From Nocardia altamirensis NBRC 108246 (lineage in GTDB: Bacteria; Actinomycetota; Actinomycetes; Mycobacteriales; Mycobacteriaceae), in assembly GCF_001612685.1 (NCBI RefSeq), contig NZ_BDAY01000092.1:1-47599 (forward strand): a stretch of DNA of 47,599 nt. Direction: 5' to 3'. Every line of letters begins with the position of its first letter. Positions within the stretch are counted from its first letter, which is position 1. A program made the position numbers and the translations under genes. Shown one piece after another: positions 24,065 to 32,526 of the stretch. The notes below the pieces were generated by a model. It made no database searches and was not told the DNA's origin. It saw nothing but the letters and a program-made list of their open reading frames with translations.

Positions 24065-24092
24065 TACGGCCGGATTGTGCCGTTGTGCGACC

Positions 24093-24138
24093 AACCGGCC
24101 GGTTCGGAAACCCCGTTGCTTCCAGAACCGCTGGTTCC
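24093..24138. promoter_or_regulatory. Two AACC/GGTT palindromes before the DUF2156 operon
   Basis: AACCGGCCGGTT at 24093-24104 is perfectly symmetric. GAACC-GCT-GGTTC follows at about 24126-24138. Both share AACC and GGTT half-sites and lie within 85 bases of the leader ORF at 24177. They look like paired operator sites. Confidence 0.4.
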
Positions 24139-24176
24139 GCATAGTGTTGTCGGTAGGCGATCATCGGGAGGACCAC

Positions 24177-24236
24177 ATGGCGAAGCTGGTGTGGATGGAG
24201 GAACGCGACACCGGGGCGGAGATCAGGCGTGGCTGA
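24177..24236 (+). CDS. Leader ORF (19 aa) overlapping the DUF2156 gene
   Basis: A tiny reading frame, MAKLVWMEERDTGAEIRRG, follows a strong ribosome binding site (GGGAGGACCAC). Its stop overlaps the GTG start of the next gene by eight bases. The next gene has no binding site of its own, so ribosomes probably reach it by finishing this leader. No role beyond coupling can be read from it. Confidence 0.5.
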   Translation: MAKLVWMEERDTGAEIRRG

Positions 24237-25620
24237 CGAACGCAGCGCGGCCGCGGCGGTGCCGCGCTACTCGACACTGACCGGGTATCGACAGGCCGCA
24301 TTCACCACGACCTCGTTCACCAGGCCCGTCTTCATCGGCGCTGCCCTTGTGGTCAGCATGGCGCTGGTGTATTCGGCCAATCATGACGCGCACGAGGGCG
24401 TGAACCACGCATGGTTCGTCGGCGTCGCGCTGGCCGGTGTGTTCGTGGCCCGCGGCCTGCACCTGCGCAGGCCGATCACCTTGCCGCACGTCGCGGTCGC
24501 GGTGCTGGTGCTGGCGATCGCCCATCTCGCCTATCGCGCCGAACATCCCGGCTACGGATTCGTGCTGCTCGCCTCCAGCGGCTTCCTCCTGGTGCTGCCG
24601 CAGTCGAGCAGACCGCAGCCCGAACAGCTCTACCGCGTCGCCGAGCTGGTCGGCCGGACCGAACGGGACCCGCTGGCGCCGTTCGCCTTGCACTCCTCGA
24701 AAACCTATTTCTTCAACGAGAATTCGACCGCGGCGATCGGCTACCGCACCCGCTTCGGCATCGCCGTGGTGGCGGGCGACCCGATCGGCGACCGGGTGGC
24801 GTTCCCCGCGCTGCTCACCGAGTTCTCCGAATTCGCGATCAATCAGGGCTGGCGCATCGCGGTGCTCGGCGCGAGCCCGCACCTGGCCGACCTGTGGCGC
24901 CGCCGGGCGCTGGAACACCGTGGGCTGCACGCGGTTCCGATCGGACGCGACGTGGTGATCGAGGTCGACGATTTCGCCATGGTCGGCAGGAACTACCGCA
25001 ATCTCCGCCAAGCCGTCAGTCGCACCCGCAATTTCGGGGTGAGCACCGAGATCGTCGACGAGTCCGCGCTGACCGACGCGCAGCGGGCAGGCCTGCTCGC
25101 CATCGTCGACGAATGGGGCAGGGGCAGGCAGACACGCGGCTTCTCGATGATCCTCGACCACCTGCTCGACGGGCGGAACCCGAACATGCTGGTGGTCATG
25201 GCGAAGGACGAGGACGGAACCCTGTCCGGCTTCCAGCGTTACGGCATCTCCGGGCGCGGCCGCGAGCTCAGCCTCGACGTGCCGTGGCGGCGCAAGGACG
25301 CCCCCAACGGCCTGGACGAGCGGATGATCATCGACCTGGTCGAGTACGCGCGCAAGCACGACATCAACCGGATCTCGTTGGCCTTCGCGCCTTTTCCCGA
25401 GCTGTTCGCCGAGAAGGAGAAGTCGCGCACCGCGAAGCTGATCTATCGGCTTGTGCACCTTGGTGATCCGCTGATCCGGCTGGAGTCGCTGTATCGTTTC
25501 CTGCGCAAGTTCCACGCGCTGTCGGACCAGCGGTATGTGCTGATCCGCTGGCGCGAGGTCATCGTCGCGGCCGCGGCTCTGCTCACGCTCGAGTTCGCGC
25601 CGCATCGCCGAGAATACTGA
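24229..25620 (+). CDS. DUF2156 phosphatidylglycerol lysyltransferase-like membrane protein
   Basis: The 463-residue protein has four N-terminal membrane helices (about residues 30-125) and a cytoplasmic DUF2156 domain, the double-GNAT fold of MprF-type aminoacyl transferases. Landmarks include FFNENSTAAIGYRTRFGIAV and VVAGDPIGD, NYRNLRQAVSRTRNFG, and GFQRYGISGRGRELSLDVP near the end. The family moves an amino acid from aminoacyl-tRNA to phosphatidylglycerol, lowering membrane negative charge. The full MprF flippase domain is absent. It is followed nine bases later by a PLP enzyme gene. Confidence 0.8.
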   Translation: MADERSAAAAVPRYSTLTGYRQAAFTTTSFTRPVFIGAALVVSMALVYSANHDAHEGVNHAWFVGVALAGVFVARGLHLRRPITLPHVAVAVLVLAIAHLAYRAEHPGYGFVLLASSGFLLVLPQSSRPQPEQLYRVAELVGRTERDPLAPFALHSSKTYFFNENSTAAIGYRTRFGIAVVAGDPIGDRVAFPALLTEFSEFAINQGWRIAVLGASPHLADLWRRRALEHRGLHAVPIGRDVVIEVDDFAMVGRNYRNLRQAVSRTRNFGVSTEIVDESALTDAQRAGLLAIVDEWGRGRQTRGFSMILDHLLDGRNPNMLVVMAKDEDGTLSGFQRYGISGRGRELSLDVPWRRKDAPNGLDERMIIDLVEYARKHDINRISLAFAPFPELFAEKEKSRTAKLIYRLVHLGDPLIRLESLYRFLRKFHALSDQRYVLIRWREVIVAAAALLTLEFAPHRREY

Positions 25621-25629
25621 GGAACGCCC

Positions 25630-26577
25630 GTGGAACTGTCGCACGGCGACATCAAAGCAGCCGTCGAGCGAGTCGCGGGACTGGTCAGGCCGGTCGCGCT
25701 CGCCCCAGCCGACGAGGGTGCGGGGCAGCTGTGGTTCGCGCTGGAAATGCTGCAGCACACCGGCAGCTTCAAGGTGCGGGGTGCGCTGAATTTTCTACTC
25801 GCGCATCGCGATAACGGCACGCTGCCCCCGGCTGGTGTGACCATCGCCTCGGGTGGCAATGCCGGGTTGGCCTGCGCATGGGCGGCTCGCGGACAGGGCG
25901 TCACCGCAACGGTGTTCCTGCCGACCACCGCGCCGAAGGTGAAGGTCGATCGACTCGCCTCCTACGGCGCCGACGTCAGGCTGGTCGGCACGCAGTACGC
26001 CGACGCGCTCGCGGCCAGCCGGGAATTCGCGGCAAACACTGGCGCTTTGCTCTCCCACGCCTACGACAACCCGCTGATCGCCGCGGGCGCAGGCACGCTG
26101 ATGACGGAGATCCACGAGCGCCTGCCCGACCTCGACACCGTGGTGGTTGCGGTCGGCGGCGGCGGGCTCTTCGCCGGAATTGCCACCGCCGCAGACCATT
26201 ACGGCGTCCGCACGATCGCGGTCGAGCCGCGGAACTGCCGCGCCCTCAACGCGGCGCTCACGGCGGGACAGCTGGTCGATGTCGACGTCGATTCGATCGC
26301 CGCCGACTCACTCGGCGCCCGCCGCGCCACCGCATTGGCGTTGACCGCCGCGCAGACCTACGACGTCACCTCCGTGCTCGTCGACGACGCGGACATCGTC
26401 GCGACCCGCCGCGCCCTGTGGGACGACCGCCGCCTCGCCGTCGAATACGGTGCCGCGACCGCGCTCGCCGCACTGGGCGGCGGCGACCAGCAACCCGTCT
26501 TCCGACCCGAACCCGGCGAGCGGGTCTGCGTCATCGTGTGCGGCGCGAATACCGATCCGTCCGATTTGGCGAGGTAA
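25630..26577 (+). CDS. PLP-dependent threonine/serine dehydratase-like enzyme
   Basis: The 315-residue fold-type II enzyme has the PLP lysine Lys48 in TGSFKVRGA, the phosphate and substrate loop ASGGNAG, and the glycine loop VGGGGLFAG. Length and motifs fit the threo-3-hydroxyaspartate/serine racemase-like and threonine dehydratase branch, without the C-terminal ACT domain of IlvA, so it is not feedback-controlled by isoleucine in the usual way. It starts at a GTG just after DUF2156 and probably shares its transcript. Confidence 0.87.
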   Translation: MELSHGDIKAAVERVAGLVRPVALAPADEGAGQLWFALEMLQHTGSFKVRGALNFLLAHRDNGTLPPAGVTIASGGNAGLACAWAARGQGVTATVFLPTTAPKVKVDRLASYGADVRLVGTQYADALAASREFAANTGALLSHAYDNPLIAAGAGTLMTEIHERLPDLDTVVVAVGGGGLFAGIATAADHYGVRTIAVEPRNCRALNAALTAGQLVDVDVDSIAADSLGARRATALALTAAQTYDVTSVLVDDADIVATRRALWDDRRLAVEYGAATALAALGGGDQQPVFRPEPGERVCVIVCGANTDPSDLAR

Positions 26578-26681
26578 CCGCGTCGCGCGAACAGCGGTGA
26601 CCTCCACGGAAGTCCGGCGAGACCGAGGCAGCGGGGCTACGCTCGTCTCGTCTTCGATCCCGACGGAAGGCACCGTCCGCC

Positions 26682-27221
26682 ATGGCGCTTACCTCCCTCA
26701 TGGTTCCCCTCGGCGCGCCGGCACCGGATTTCTCGCTGCCGGACCTCGATCAACGCCGGTACGCCCGCACCGATTTCGAGAACGGGCCAGGCCTGTTGGT
26801 TGTTTTCACCTCGAACCACTGCCCTTACGTCAGACACCTCGAGTCGGCACTCGGTGAGGTCGTCGACGCACTCCCCATGCCGACGGTGGCGATCTGCACC
26901 AACGACGCCGCCAACCATCCCGACGACGCCCCGGTTCGCCTCCGCGACCAGGCTATTCGCGCTGGTTGGACCTTTCCCTATCTCATCGACGAGTCGCAGG
27001 ACGTCGCCCGCGCCTTCCGGGCCGTGTGCACCCCCGACTTCTTCCTCTACGACCCGAACCTCGCGCTCGCCTATCGCGGCGCGTTCGACGAATCCACGCC
27101 TGGCAACGGAAAGCCAGTGACCGGCAACGAGTTACGCGCCGCGATCGAATCCGTGCTCGACGGAAGACCGGTACCGGAACCACAGCGCCCGAGCATGGGC
27201 TGCTCCATCAAGTGGCGTTGA
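26682..27221 (+). CDS. Thioredoxin-fold (AhpC/TSA-Redoxin) family protein
   Basis: The 179-residue cytoplasmic protein has PAPDFSLPDLD at its start, the redox site SNHCPYVRH with Cys47 (a CPY form instead of CxxC), CTNDAANHPDD with a further Cys, and AVCTPDFFLYD, then PSMGCSIKW at the C-terminus. This is the common actinobacterial Redoxin family, probably a thiol peroxidase or reductase; its partner is unknown. The start follows GGAAGG. Confidence 0.85.
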   Translation: MALTSLMVPLGAPAPDFSLPDLDQRRYARTDFENGPGLLVVFTSNHCPYVRHLESALGEVVDALPMPTVAICTNDAANHPDDAPVRLRDQAIRAGWTFPYLIDESQDVARAFRAVCTPDFFLYDPNLALAYRGAFDESTPGNGKPVTGNELRAAIESVLDGRPVPEPQRPSMGCSIKWR

Positions 27222-27244
27222 AACACTGAAAGGGGGTGGGGACA

Positions 27245-28168
27245 TTGGCGACAATCGTCCTCGTACACGGCATCGCACAGGAACAGGCCGCCGCCGACAC
27301 ACTGGAGGCGCAATGGCTGCCGGGGCTCGCAGGCGGGGTGCGCAACCACGACGACCTGGAGCTCGCCGATCGCCTGTGGCGCAACGGATTACCCGGCGAC
27401 ATCGCGACCAGGATGGCGTTCTACGGCAATCAGTTCCTTGCCAAGGGCGCGCAGGGCGCCGCGGTGGGCGAGCTGACCGACGAGCAGCTCGACTTCATGG
27501 AGCGGCTGGCCGAGGTCTGGCTGGCGACGGCGGCCGAACACGCAGGCGACCAACGCGATCTGATCACCGCCCAGCGACTGGTCGCCGAACCGTCGCCGGA
27601 TGATCGCCCGCAGGGCCCGAAAGCCGCACTGCGCCCGGCACTCAACGCGCTGGTCCGGCTGCGCTGGTTCGCGCCGTTCGGGATCGGGCTCGCCGAGAAG
27701 TTCGTGGTGCGCGCGTTGTCTCAGGTCACCCGCTACTTCACCGACGACGCCGTGCGCGAGTACGCGCAACAGCAGGTCCTCGCCCTGGTCGGTCCGGAAA
27801 CCAAGCTCGTTGTCGCGCACTCCCTCGGCTCGGTTGTCGCCTACGAAGCGCTGCATCGGACCGAGCAGGAGGTGGCGTTGCTGACCATGGGCTCGCCGCT
27901 CGGCCTGCGCACCGTCATCTACGACCGGCTCCGGCCGCAGCCGACCACGGTGCCGAAAGCCGTTGCCAGCTGGCACAACCTGGTCGACCGTGACGATCTG
28001 GTCGCCGCGCATCTCGACCTCGCGCCGTTCTTTCCGCCGTTCCCCGGCGCGGACATCGCACCGGTCACCGAGGAGCCACTGGACAACGGCGCGAGCCCGC
28101 ACGACTCCACCCACTACCTGACGAAGGCGATCACCGGCGGCATTGTCGCCAAAGCGCTCGCGTCCTGA
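27245..28168 (+). CDS. Alpha/beta-hydrolase
   Basis: About 307 residues. The first strand and oxyanion loop read ATIVLVHGIAQEQ, and the nucleophile elbow is VAHSLGSVVAYEAL. A likely Asp and His follow in NLVDRDDLV and PHDSTHYL. I chose the TTG at 27245, because the ribosome binding site AAAGGGGGTGGGG sits at the right distance before it; a GTG at 27236 lies inside that site. The family is widespread in actinomycetes, with no known substrate. Confidence 0.8.
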   Translation: MATIVLVHGIAQEQAAADTLEAQWLPGLAGGVRNHDDLELADRLWRNGLPGDIATRMAFYGNQFLAKGAQGAAVGELTDEQLDFMERLAEVWLATAAEHAGDQRDLITAQRLVAEPSPDDRPQGPKAALRPALNALVRLRWFAPFGIGLAEKFVVRALSQVTRYFTDDAVREYAQQQVLALVGPETKLVVAHSLGSVVAYEALHRTEQEVALLTMGSPLGLRTVIYDRLRPQPTTVPKAVASWHNLVDRDDLVAAHLDLAPFFPPFPGADIAPVTEEPLDNGASPHDSTHYLTKAITGGIVAKALAS

Positions 28169-28203
28169 ACGCAGGCGTCACAAACCACTTGAGATAAGCA
28201 TAC

Positions 28204-28219
28204 ATACGGACGTATGTTG
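28204..28219. promoter_or_regulatory. Operator-like palindrome ACATACG-GA-CGTATGT
   Basis: Perfect 7-bp arms with a two-base centre lie five bases before the ATG at 28225, overlapping the promoter and any short leader. The spacing and base pattern are like TetR/AcrR operators. Confidence 0.5.
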
Positions 28220-28224
28220 GTCTC

Positions 28225-28938
28225 ATGACCTTGGCGCTCCCCACCACCGAAGAGACCGATCCATTCTGTCTGCCGCCACTGGCGGCCGCGGCACTGCTGC
28301 ACGACGCACCATGGCAGCGTTTCGCGGTGATCGGCGACAGTCTCTCGCTGGGCACCTGCGATCCGAGCCCCGGCTACACGACGCTCGGCTGGTCCGATCG
28401 CGTCGCCGACGTGCTGCGCCGAGTGAATCCCGCACTCGCGTATCTCAATACCGGGCAGATCGGCACCACCACCGCGGAAACCCTTCGGCATCAATCGGAT
28501 CCGCTCCGCGAGTTCGCCCCCGACCTGCTGTACCTGCCCTGCCCCGCCAACGACATCGTCCGCCGCACCCCTGATTACGACGAGATCGAGCGCAATCAGC
28601 GCGACATGTACCGCATGGCGTCCGCCACCGGCGCCGAGCTGATGACCTTCACCCTCGGCAAAGCCTATGTGGTGCCGGTATTTCCGGACTGGACCGACCG
28701 GGTCCGCCGCATCAACGACCTCACCAGGGCGATCGCACGGGATTACGACGCGATAGTGATCGACATGTGGGACCACCCGATCCACGATCGCCCGAATCTG
28801 TTGAGCGCGGACCGCCTGCACTTCTCCGCGTCCGGACAGGCGGTCCTCGCCACCGAGGCCATCAAGCAGCTCGCGCACCGGCTCGCCGCCACCGGGGCGC
28901 GCACCGTCGAGGACGGCCCGCGCCCCAGCGCCTACTGA
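28225..28938 (+). CDS. SGNH/GDSL-family hydrolase
   Basis: The 237-residue protein has the block I motif VIGDSLSLG with Ser39, the block II region NTGQIGTTTAETL, the block III Asn in CPANDI, and the block V residues in SADRLHFSASG. No signal peptide, so it acts in the cytoplasm on an ester or acyl group. A strong palindrome sits right before its start. It overlaps the convergent DHFR-like gene by seven bases. Confidence 0.88.
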   Translation: MTLALPTTEETDPFCLPPLAAAALLHDAPWQRFAVIGDSLSLGTCDPSPGYTTLGWSDRVADVLRRVNPALAYLNTGQIGTTTAETLRHQSDPLREFAPDLLYLPCPANDIVRRTPDYDEIERNQRDMYRMASATGAELMTFTLGKAYVVPVFPDWTDRVRRINDLTRAIARDYDAIVIDMWDHPIHDRPNLLSADRLHFSASGQAVLATEAIKQLAHRLAATGARTVEDGPRPSAY

Positions 28939-29546
28939 TCGCCGTCGGGCAGATGCACTTTCGCATCGTCGTAGGTGGCGGTGCGCAGCTCGTCGGCCCG
29001 GGCGTAGACGAGATTGAGCACCCCGGTGGCGAAGGTCTGCGACGAGAGCAGCTGCAGCGGGATCGCTGCCTCGCTGCTCTCGAACAGGCGCGCACCCTTG
29101 CCGACGACGATCGGATGCACCAGCAGGTGCAACTCGTCCAGCAGCCCGGCGTCGAGCAGCTGGCGCACGACCGACACCGAGCCGCTCATGCCGATATCGC
29201 CGCCCTCCTCGTTCTTCAGCGCGGTGACCGCGGTGACGAGATCACCCTTGATCACCTCGGAGTTGCGCCAGGTGAACTGGAGATCCTGGTTCGAGACCAC
29301 GATCTTGCGGGTGTCGCCGAGCTGCTTGGCGAAGGGCGCGTCCGCACCGCCTGCCGCCTCGCGGTCCGGCCATGCGCCCGCGAAGCTGTCGTAGGTCTTG
29401 CGGCCGAGCAACAGGGTCCCTGCGCTCCCGAGCTGTGCGTCGACCGCCTGACCCATCTCGTCGTTGAAATACGGGAAGTGCCAGTCCTGCGGGTCCTCGA
29501 TGACGCCGTCGACCGAAATGAACAGACCTGCGGTGATTTTTCGCAT
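28932..29546 (-). CDS. Dihydrofolate reductase-family (RibD C-terminal fold) protein
   Basis: The 204-residue protein has ITAGLFISVDGVIEDPQDW at the start, LLLGRKTYDSFAGAWP with the NADPH-site Gly, and GDIGMSGSVSVVRQLLDAGLLDELHL, LVHPIVVGKGARLF near the end. It belongs to the RibD_C-type reductases usually annotated as dihydrofolate reductase family, and most are not folate enzymes. Start after GGAGTTGGGCG. Single gene. Confidence 0.88.
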   Translation of the reverse strand: MRKITAGLFISVDGVIEDPQDWHFPYFNDEMGQAVDAQLGSAGTLLLGRKTYDSFAGAWPDREAAGGADAPFAKQLGDTRKIVVSNQDLQFTWRNSEVIKGDLVTAVTALKNEEGGDIGMSGSVSVVRQLLDAGLLDELHLLVHPIVVGKGARLFESSEAAIPLQLLSSQTFATGVLNLVYARADELRTATYDDAKVHLPDGDQ

Positions 29547-29626
29547 CGCCCAACTCCTGGATCCGTGGTGTGTGTTGCCTGATCCGACGGCGCGGCGCGC
29601 AGAAATTCATCGGTCGCGGTGTCGGG

Positions 29627-30349
29627 TCAGACCCGCTCAGCCTCCACTACCCAGATCGGCAGCAACAGCCCACCGTCGGCATCGAACTCGAACTGCGCAC
29701 CCGCACCCTCGGGGAGCATGGAGTCACGGATCGCCGCGGGCGGCGAGATCGCGGTCAGCTTGTCCGCGCGCAGTTCGGTGAGGCGCCAGTCCGGGGCGCG
29801 GAAGGTGGCGCGCAGCTCCTCCTCGGCGATCGCGAACGGTGCATACGCCTCCGCAAATTCACTTTGGCTGAAACAGAATTGGATCAGCCGGGCGCCAGGC
29901 CGCATCACCCGCAGCAGCGCGGCGACGTGCGCGACCCGCTGCTCGGCGTCGAGACAGTGCGCGAGCGCGCTGCTGACGACGGTGTCGAACCGCTGGTCGT
30001 AGCCGGTGAGCACGGTCGCGTCCGCGACGGCGAACGCCACGGTCACGCCCTGGGCGGCCGCGCTGGCGCGCGCCTTCTCGATGGCCGTCGGCGCGAAGTC
30101 GAGGCCGGTGACCCGGTGGCCGAGCCCGGCCAGGTAGATCGCGGTATCGCCTGGGCCGCAACCGATGTCGAGCACGTCGCCGGTGATCCGGCCCGTGCGT
30201 TCGATGTCGACGAGCAGCGGCTGCGGCCTGCCGATCTCCCACGGCAACCGGTCCATGACGAGGCCTTCGACCAGCGTCCCGCGCTGATAGGCCTGCTCGA
30301 AATCAATGGTTGATGGGTCGATCTGAGGTGTTGCGTCACTCTCGGTCAT
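29627..30349 (-). CDS. Class I SAM-dependent methyltransferase
   Basis: The 240-residue protein has motif I VLDIGCGPGDTA at residues 59-70, followed by VTGLDFAPTAIEKARA and an acidic post-I strand. It looks like a small-molecule methyltransferase; I cannot name the substrate. I chose the ATG at 30349, which has GCGAGGGAC at a suitable distance. A perfect CGGAG-N7-CTCCG operator lies 61 bases before it and matches the TetR sites at 16586 and 16627. It is probably induced with the MFS pump. Confidence 0.85.
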   Translation of the reverse strand: MTESDATPQIDPSTIDFEQAYQRGTLVEGLVMDRLPWEIGRPQPLLVDIERTGRITGDVLDIGCGPGDTAIYLAGLGHRVTGLDFAPTAIEKARASAAAQGVTVAFAVADATVLTGYDQRFDTVVSSALAHCLDAEQRVAHVAALLRVMRPGARLIQFCFSQSEFAEAYAPFAIAEEELRATFRAPDWRLTELRADKLTAISPPAAIRDSMLPEGAGAQFEFDADGGLLLPIWVVEAERV

Positions 30350-30409
30350 GTGGACCAGTCCCTCGCCTAGATGGTGGATCGGGAAATTCGACGGATGAAT
30401 CCTATCGAG

Positions 30410-30432
30410 AAACGGAGGCAAAGTCTCCGTTT
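30410..30432. promoter_or_regulatory. Third copy of the TetR operator, AAACGGAG-N7-CTCCGTTT
   Basis: Perfect 8-bp arms with a seven-base spacer lie between the GlxA-type regulator stop (30447) and the methyltransferase start. The core CGGAG-N7-CTCCG is the same as the two operators between the tetR and MFS genes 13.8 kb to the left. Confidence 0.65.
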
Positions 30433-30446
30433 TGACGCGACATTTA

Positions 30447-31403
30447 TCAGTTGCTCGTCCTGGAGCCGTGGAAGGCGGTGCGGTAGCTGTGCGGGCTGGT
30501 GCCGACGACGCGCTTGAAGCGGTCACGGAAGGCGGTGGGTGAGCCGAAACCGACCTGGCCTGCGATCCGGTCCACCGGATGCCCGGTGGATTCGAGCAGG
30601 TATTGCGCCTGGCGAATCCTGGCGCGCAGCAGCCACTGCAGCGGCGTGGTCCCGGTCTGCTCGCGGAAACGGCGATTGAGCGTGCGGGTGCTCATCCTGG
30701 CCTCCGCGGCGATGTCGTCGAGGGTCAGGTCCTTCGCCGAATTGTCCTGCATCCACCGCATGACCGGCTCGAGCACCGAACCACGCGGGGTCGGCGGCTG
30801 GTCGTGCACGATGAATTGCGCCTGTCCCCCTTCGCGTTCCAGCGGAACGACGGACCGTCGCGCCACGTCGGCCGCGACCGCGGACCCGTGATCGCGACGA
30901 ATCATGTACAGGCACAGGTCGATTCCGGCGGCAGCACCTGCCGAGGTGAGCACCCTGCCGTTGTCGACGTAGAGCACGTCCGGATCCACATCGATGGCGG
31001 GATAGCGGGCCGCGAACTGGGCGGCCGCCGACCAGTGCGTGGTCGCCCGCTTGCCGTCGAGCAGGCCGGTCTCGGCGAGCACGTAGGCGCCGACACAGAT
31101 CGACGCGATCCTGGTACCCGCGGCCGCCGCCTGCCTGAGCGCGTCGAGCACCTCGTCGGGCACCGGCAACGTGGCCTCGGAACGGCCGGGCAGGATGATC
31201 GTGTCCGCGCCGACCAGCCCGGACAGATCCCATGGCACCCGCACGGTGAACGCCCCCGCATCCACGGTCGGCGTCGGCGCACAGACCCGCATTTGATAGG
31301 CGGCCCTGCCGTCCGGCAGCCTGGCGCAGCCGAACACATCGACTGGTGTCGTCAGATCAGAGGGAATCACCCGGTCCAGCGCGAGAACAGCCACCACGTG
31401 CAT
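30447..31403 (-). CDS. GlxA-type regulator: DJ-1/PfpI domain plus AraC helix-turn-helix
   Basis: The 318-residue protein has an N-terminal DJ-1/PfpI domain with the nucleophile-elbow Cys103 in SICVGAYVLAE and a C-terminal AraC domain (LTLDDIAAEARMSTRTLNRRFREQTG, then PVDRIAGQVGFGSPTAFRDRF), each stretch being the helix-turn-helix. It probably senses a metabolite and activates nearby genes. The divergent membrane protein at 31557 is a possible target, with a small palindrome between them. Confidence 0.9.
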   Translation of the reverse strand: MHVVAVLALDRVIPSDLTTPVDVFGCARLPDGRAAYQMRVCAPTPTVDAGAFTVRVPWDLSGLVGADTIILPGRSEATLPVPDEVLDALRQAAAAGTRIASICVGAYVLAETGLLDGKRATTHWSAAAQFAARYPAIDVDPDVLYVDNGRVLTSAGAAAGIDLCLYMIRRDHGSAVAADVARRSVVPLEREGGQAQFIVHDQPPTPRGSVLEPVMRWMQDNSAKDLTLDDIAAEARMSTRTLNRRFREQTGTTPLQWLLRARIRQAQYLLESTGHPVDRIAGQVGFGSPTAFRDRFKRVVGTSPHSYRTAFHGSRTSN

Positions 31404-31458
31404 GGCTCAAGAGTAGGGGCCAACCGGATTCCAGCCAAGACCTCTGTAGTGCAGACCA

Positions 31459-31470
31459 GCGATAAATCGC
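31459..31470. promoter_or_regulatory. Short palindrome GCGAT-AA-ATCGC in a divergent promoter region
   Basis: A perfect 12-base inverted repeat lies between the GlxA-type regulator and the divergent membrane-protein gene. It may be chance at this length. Confidence 0.25.
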
Positions 31471-31556
31471 CATGTCACAGCAGGTGGCGAGAATCGACCG
31501 GTGTATGGCTGTTTCGCCCATTTCCCCGACGGCATGATCGCCGTTAACCTGCCGCT

Positions 31557-32018
31557 GTGACGAAGTTCCTGCTCTCGGTCCACGTGCTGGCCGTGATCCT
31601 TGCCGTCGGTCCGGTGACGGTCGCGGCAAGCATGTTCGCGCCGACGACGCGACGCGCGCTGGCCGGCGCCGAGGTCGAGATCAATCACGAACCCGCCATC
31701 CTCGGCACCCTGCACCGGATCTGCCGGGTGTACGCCTACCTCGGGATCCTCGTGCCCATCTTCGGCGCGCTCACCGCGCTCAGCCTCGGCGTGCTGACCG
31801 ATACCTGGCTGATCATCTCGATCGGCCTGACCGCGGCCGCCGCCGCGGTGCTCGTGCTGCTCGTCCTGCCCGGCCAGCAGAAGATTCTGGCCGACCTGAC
31901 CGGGACGACGCCGACGCTGATCCGGCGCCTCGGCATGGACACCGGCATCTTCAACATCCTGTGGGTCGTCGTCACGGTGCTGATGATCGTGCGCCCCGGA
32001 TCGACGACCGGCGCCTGA
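31557..32018 (+). CDS. Small membrane protein, DUF2269-like
   Basis: The 153-residue protein has four hydrophobic helices: near residues 4-26, 56-78, 81-103 and 131-147. The first helix carries the His (SVHVLAVILAVGP) and the loop has IHRICR-like basic residues, in line with the DUF2269 family of four-helix proteins, whose function is unknown. It starts at a GTG close to the end of a divergent region. Confidence 0.7.
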   Translation: MTKFLLSVHVLAVILAVGPVTVAASMFAPTTRRALAGAEVEINHEPAILGTLHRICRVYAYLGILVPIFGALTALSLGVLTDTWLIISIGLTAAAAAVLVLLVLPGQQKILADLTGTTPTLIRRLGMDTGIFNILWVVVTVLMIVRPGSTTGA

Positions 32019-32054
32019 TTTCGCTGCGCCGCACCAGCACTCGCGACCAGGGCG

Positions 32055-32405
32055 CTACTCCGATGCCATGTGCCGGATCGACGCGCCACCCTTGGCGTGA
32101 TGCAGCTTGCCGAACCGGCTGTCGAGCAGGTGCGCCATGCTCTCGGCCGCACCACGGATCGCCTCTTCGATGGTCTCGGCACGATGGGTGACCGCCACCG
32201 GCTGCTGACCCGTCGGCCTGGCCTCGAGCACACACTGCTTGTCGTCGGGCCCACCCTTGTTACCGTTCTGGTCGGTGAGGTGCGCCTCGACCCTGGTCAG
32301 GTGTTCGCTGAACCGTTCGAACACGGCGGTGATCTCGGCTTCGGCCTTGTCGATCAGGCCCTCGCCCCCGTGGATGCCGCTTCCGGTGTTGATCTGGATC
32401 TGCAT
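32055..32405 (-). CDS. HPF/RaiA-like ribosome-associated protein, short form
   Basis: The 116-residue protein has the beta-alpha-beta-beta-beta-alpha pattern of the S30AE/HPF N-terminal domain: MQIQINTGSGI, then VFERFSEHLTRVEAHLTDQNG, CVLEARPTG and EAIRGAAESMAHLLDSRFGK. The long C-terminal dimerisation domain of actinobacterial HPF is absent. It may bind stalled ribosomes under stress. I chose the ATG at 32405 behind GGAGAAAGC. Confidence 0.78.
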   Translation of the reverse strand: MQIQINTGSGIHGGEGLIDKAEAEITAVFERFSEHLTRVEAHLTDQNGNKGGPDDKQCVLEARPTGQQPVAVTHRAETIEEAIRGAAESMAHLLDSRFGKLHHAKGGASIRHMASE

Positions 32406-32485
32406 AGCTTTCTCCATTCCGTTGGTAGCAAACTCCACGAAACCGACACTACCCCCGCCACTTCAGTGGTCGAGGTCATAGCGCG

Positions 32486-32516
32486 ACGGCCCGGGTCCGT
32501 GGCGGACCCGGGCCGT
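32486..32516 (-). terminator. Terminator after the VC0807-family gene
   Basis: A perfect 14-bp GC-rich stem (ACGGCCCGGGTCCG at 32486-32499 and its complement at 32503-32516) with a TGG loop lies just past the stop at 32527. Confidence 0.75.
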
Positions 32517-32526
32517 GTTGCTGGTT

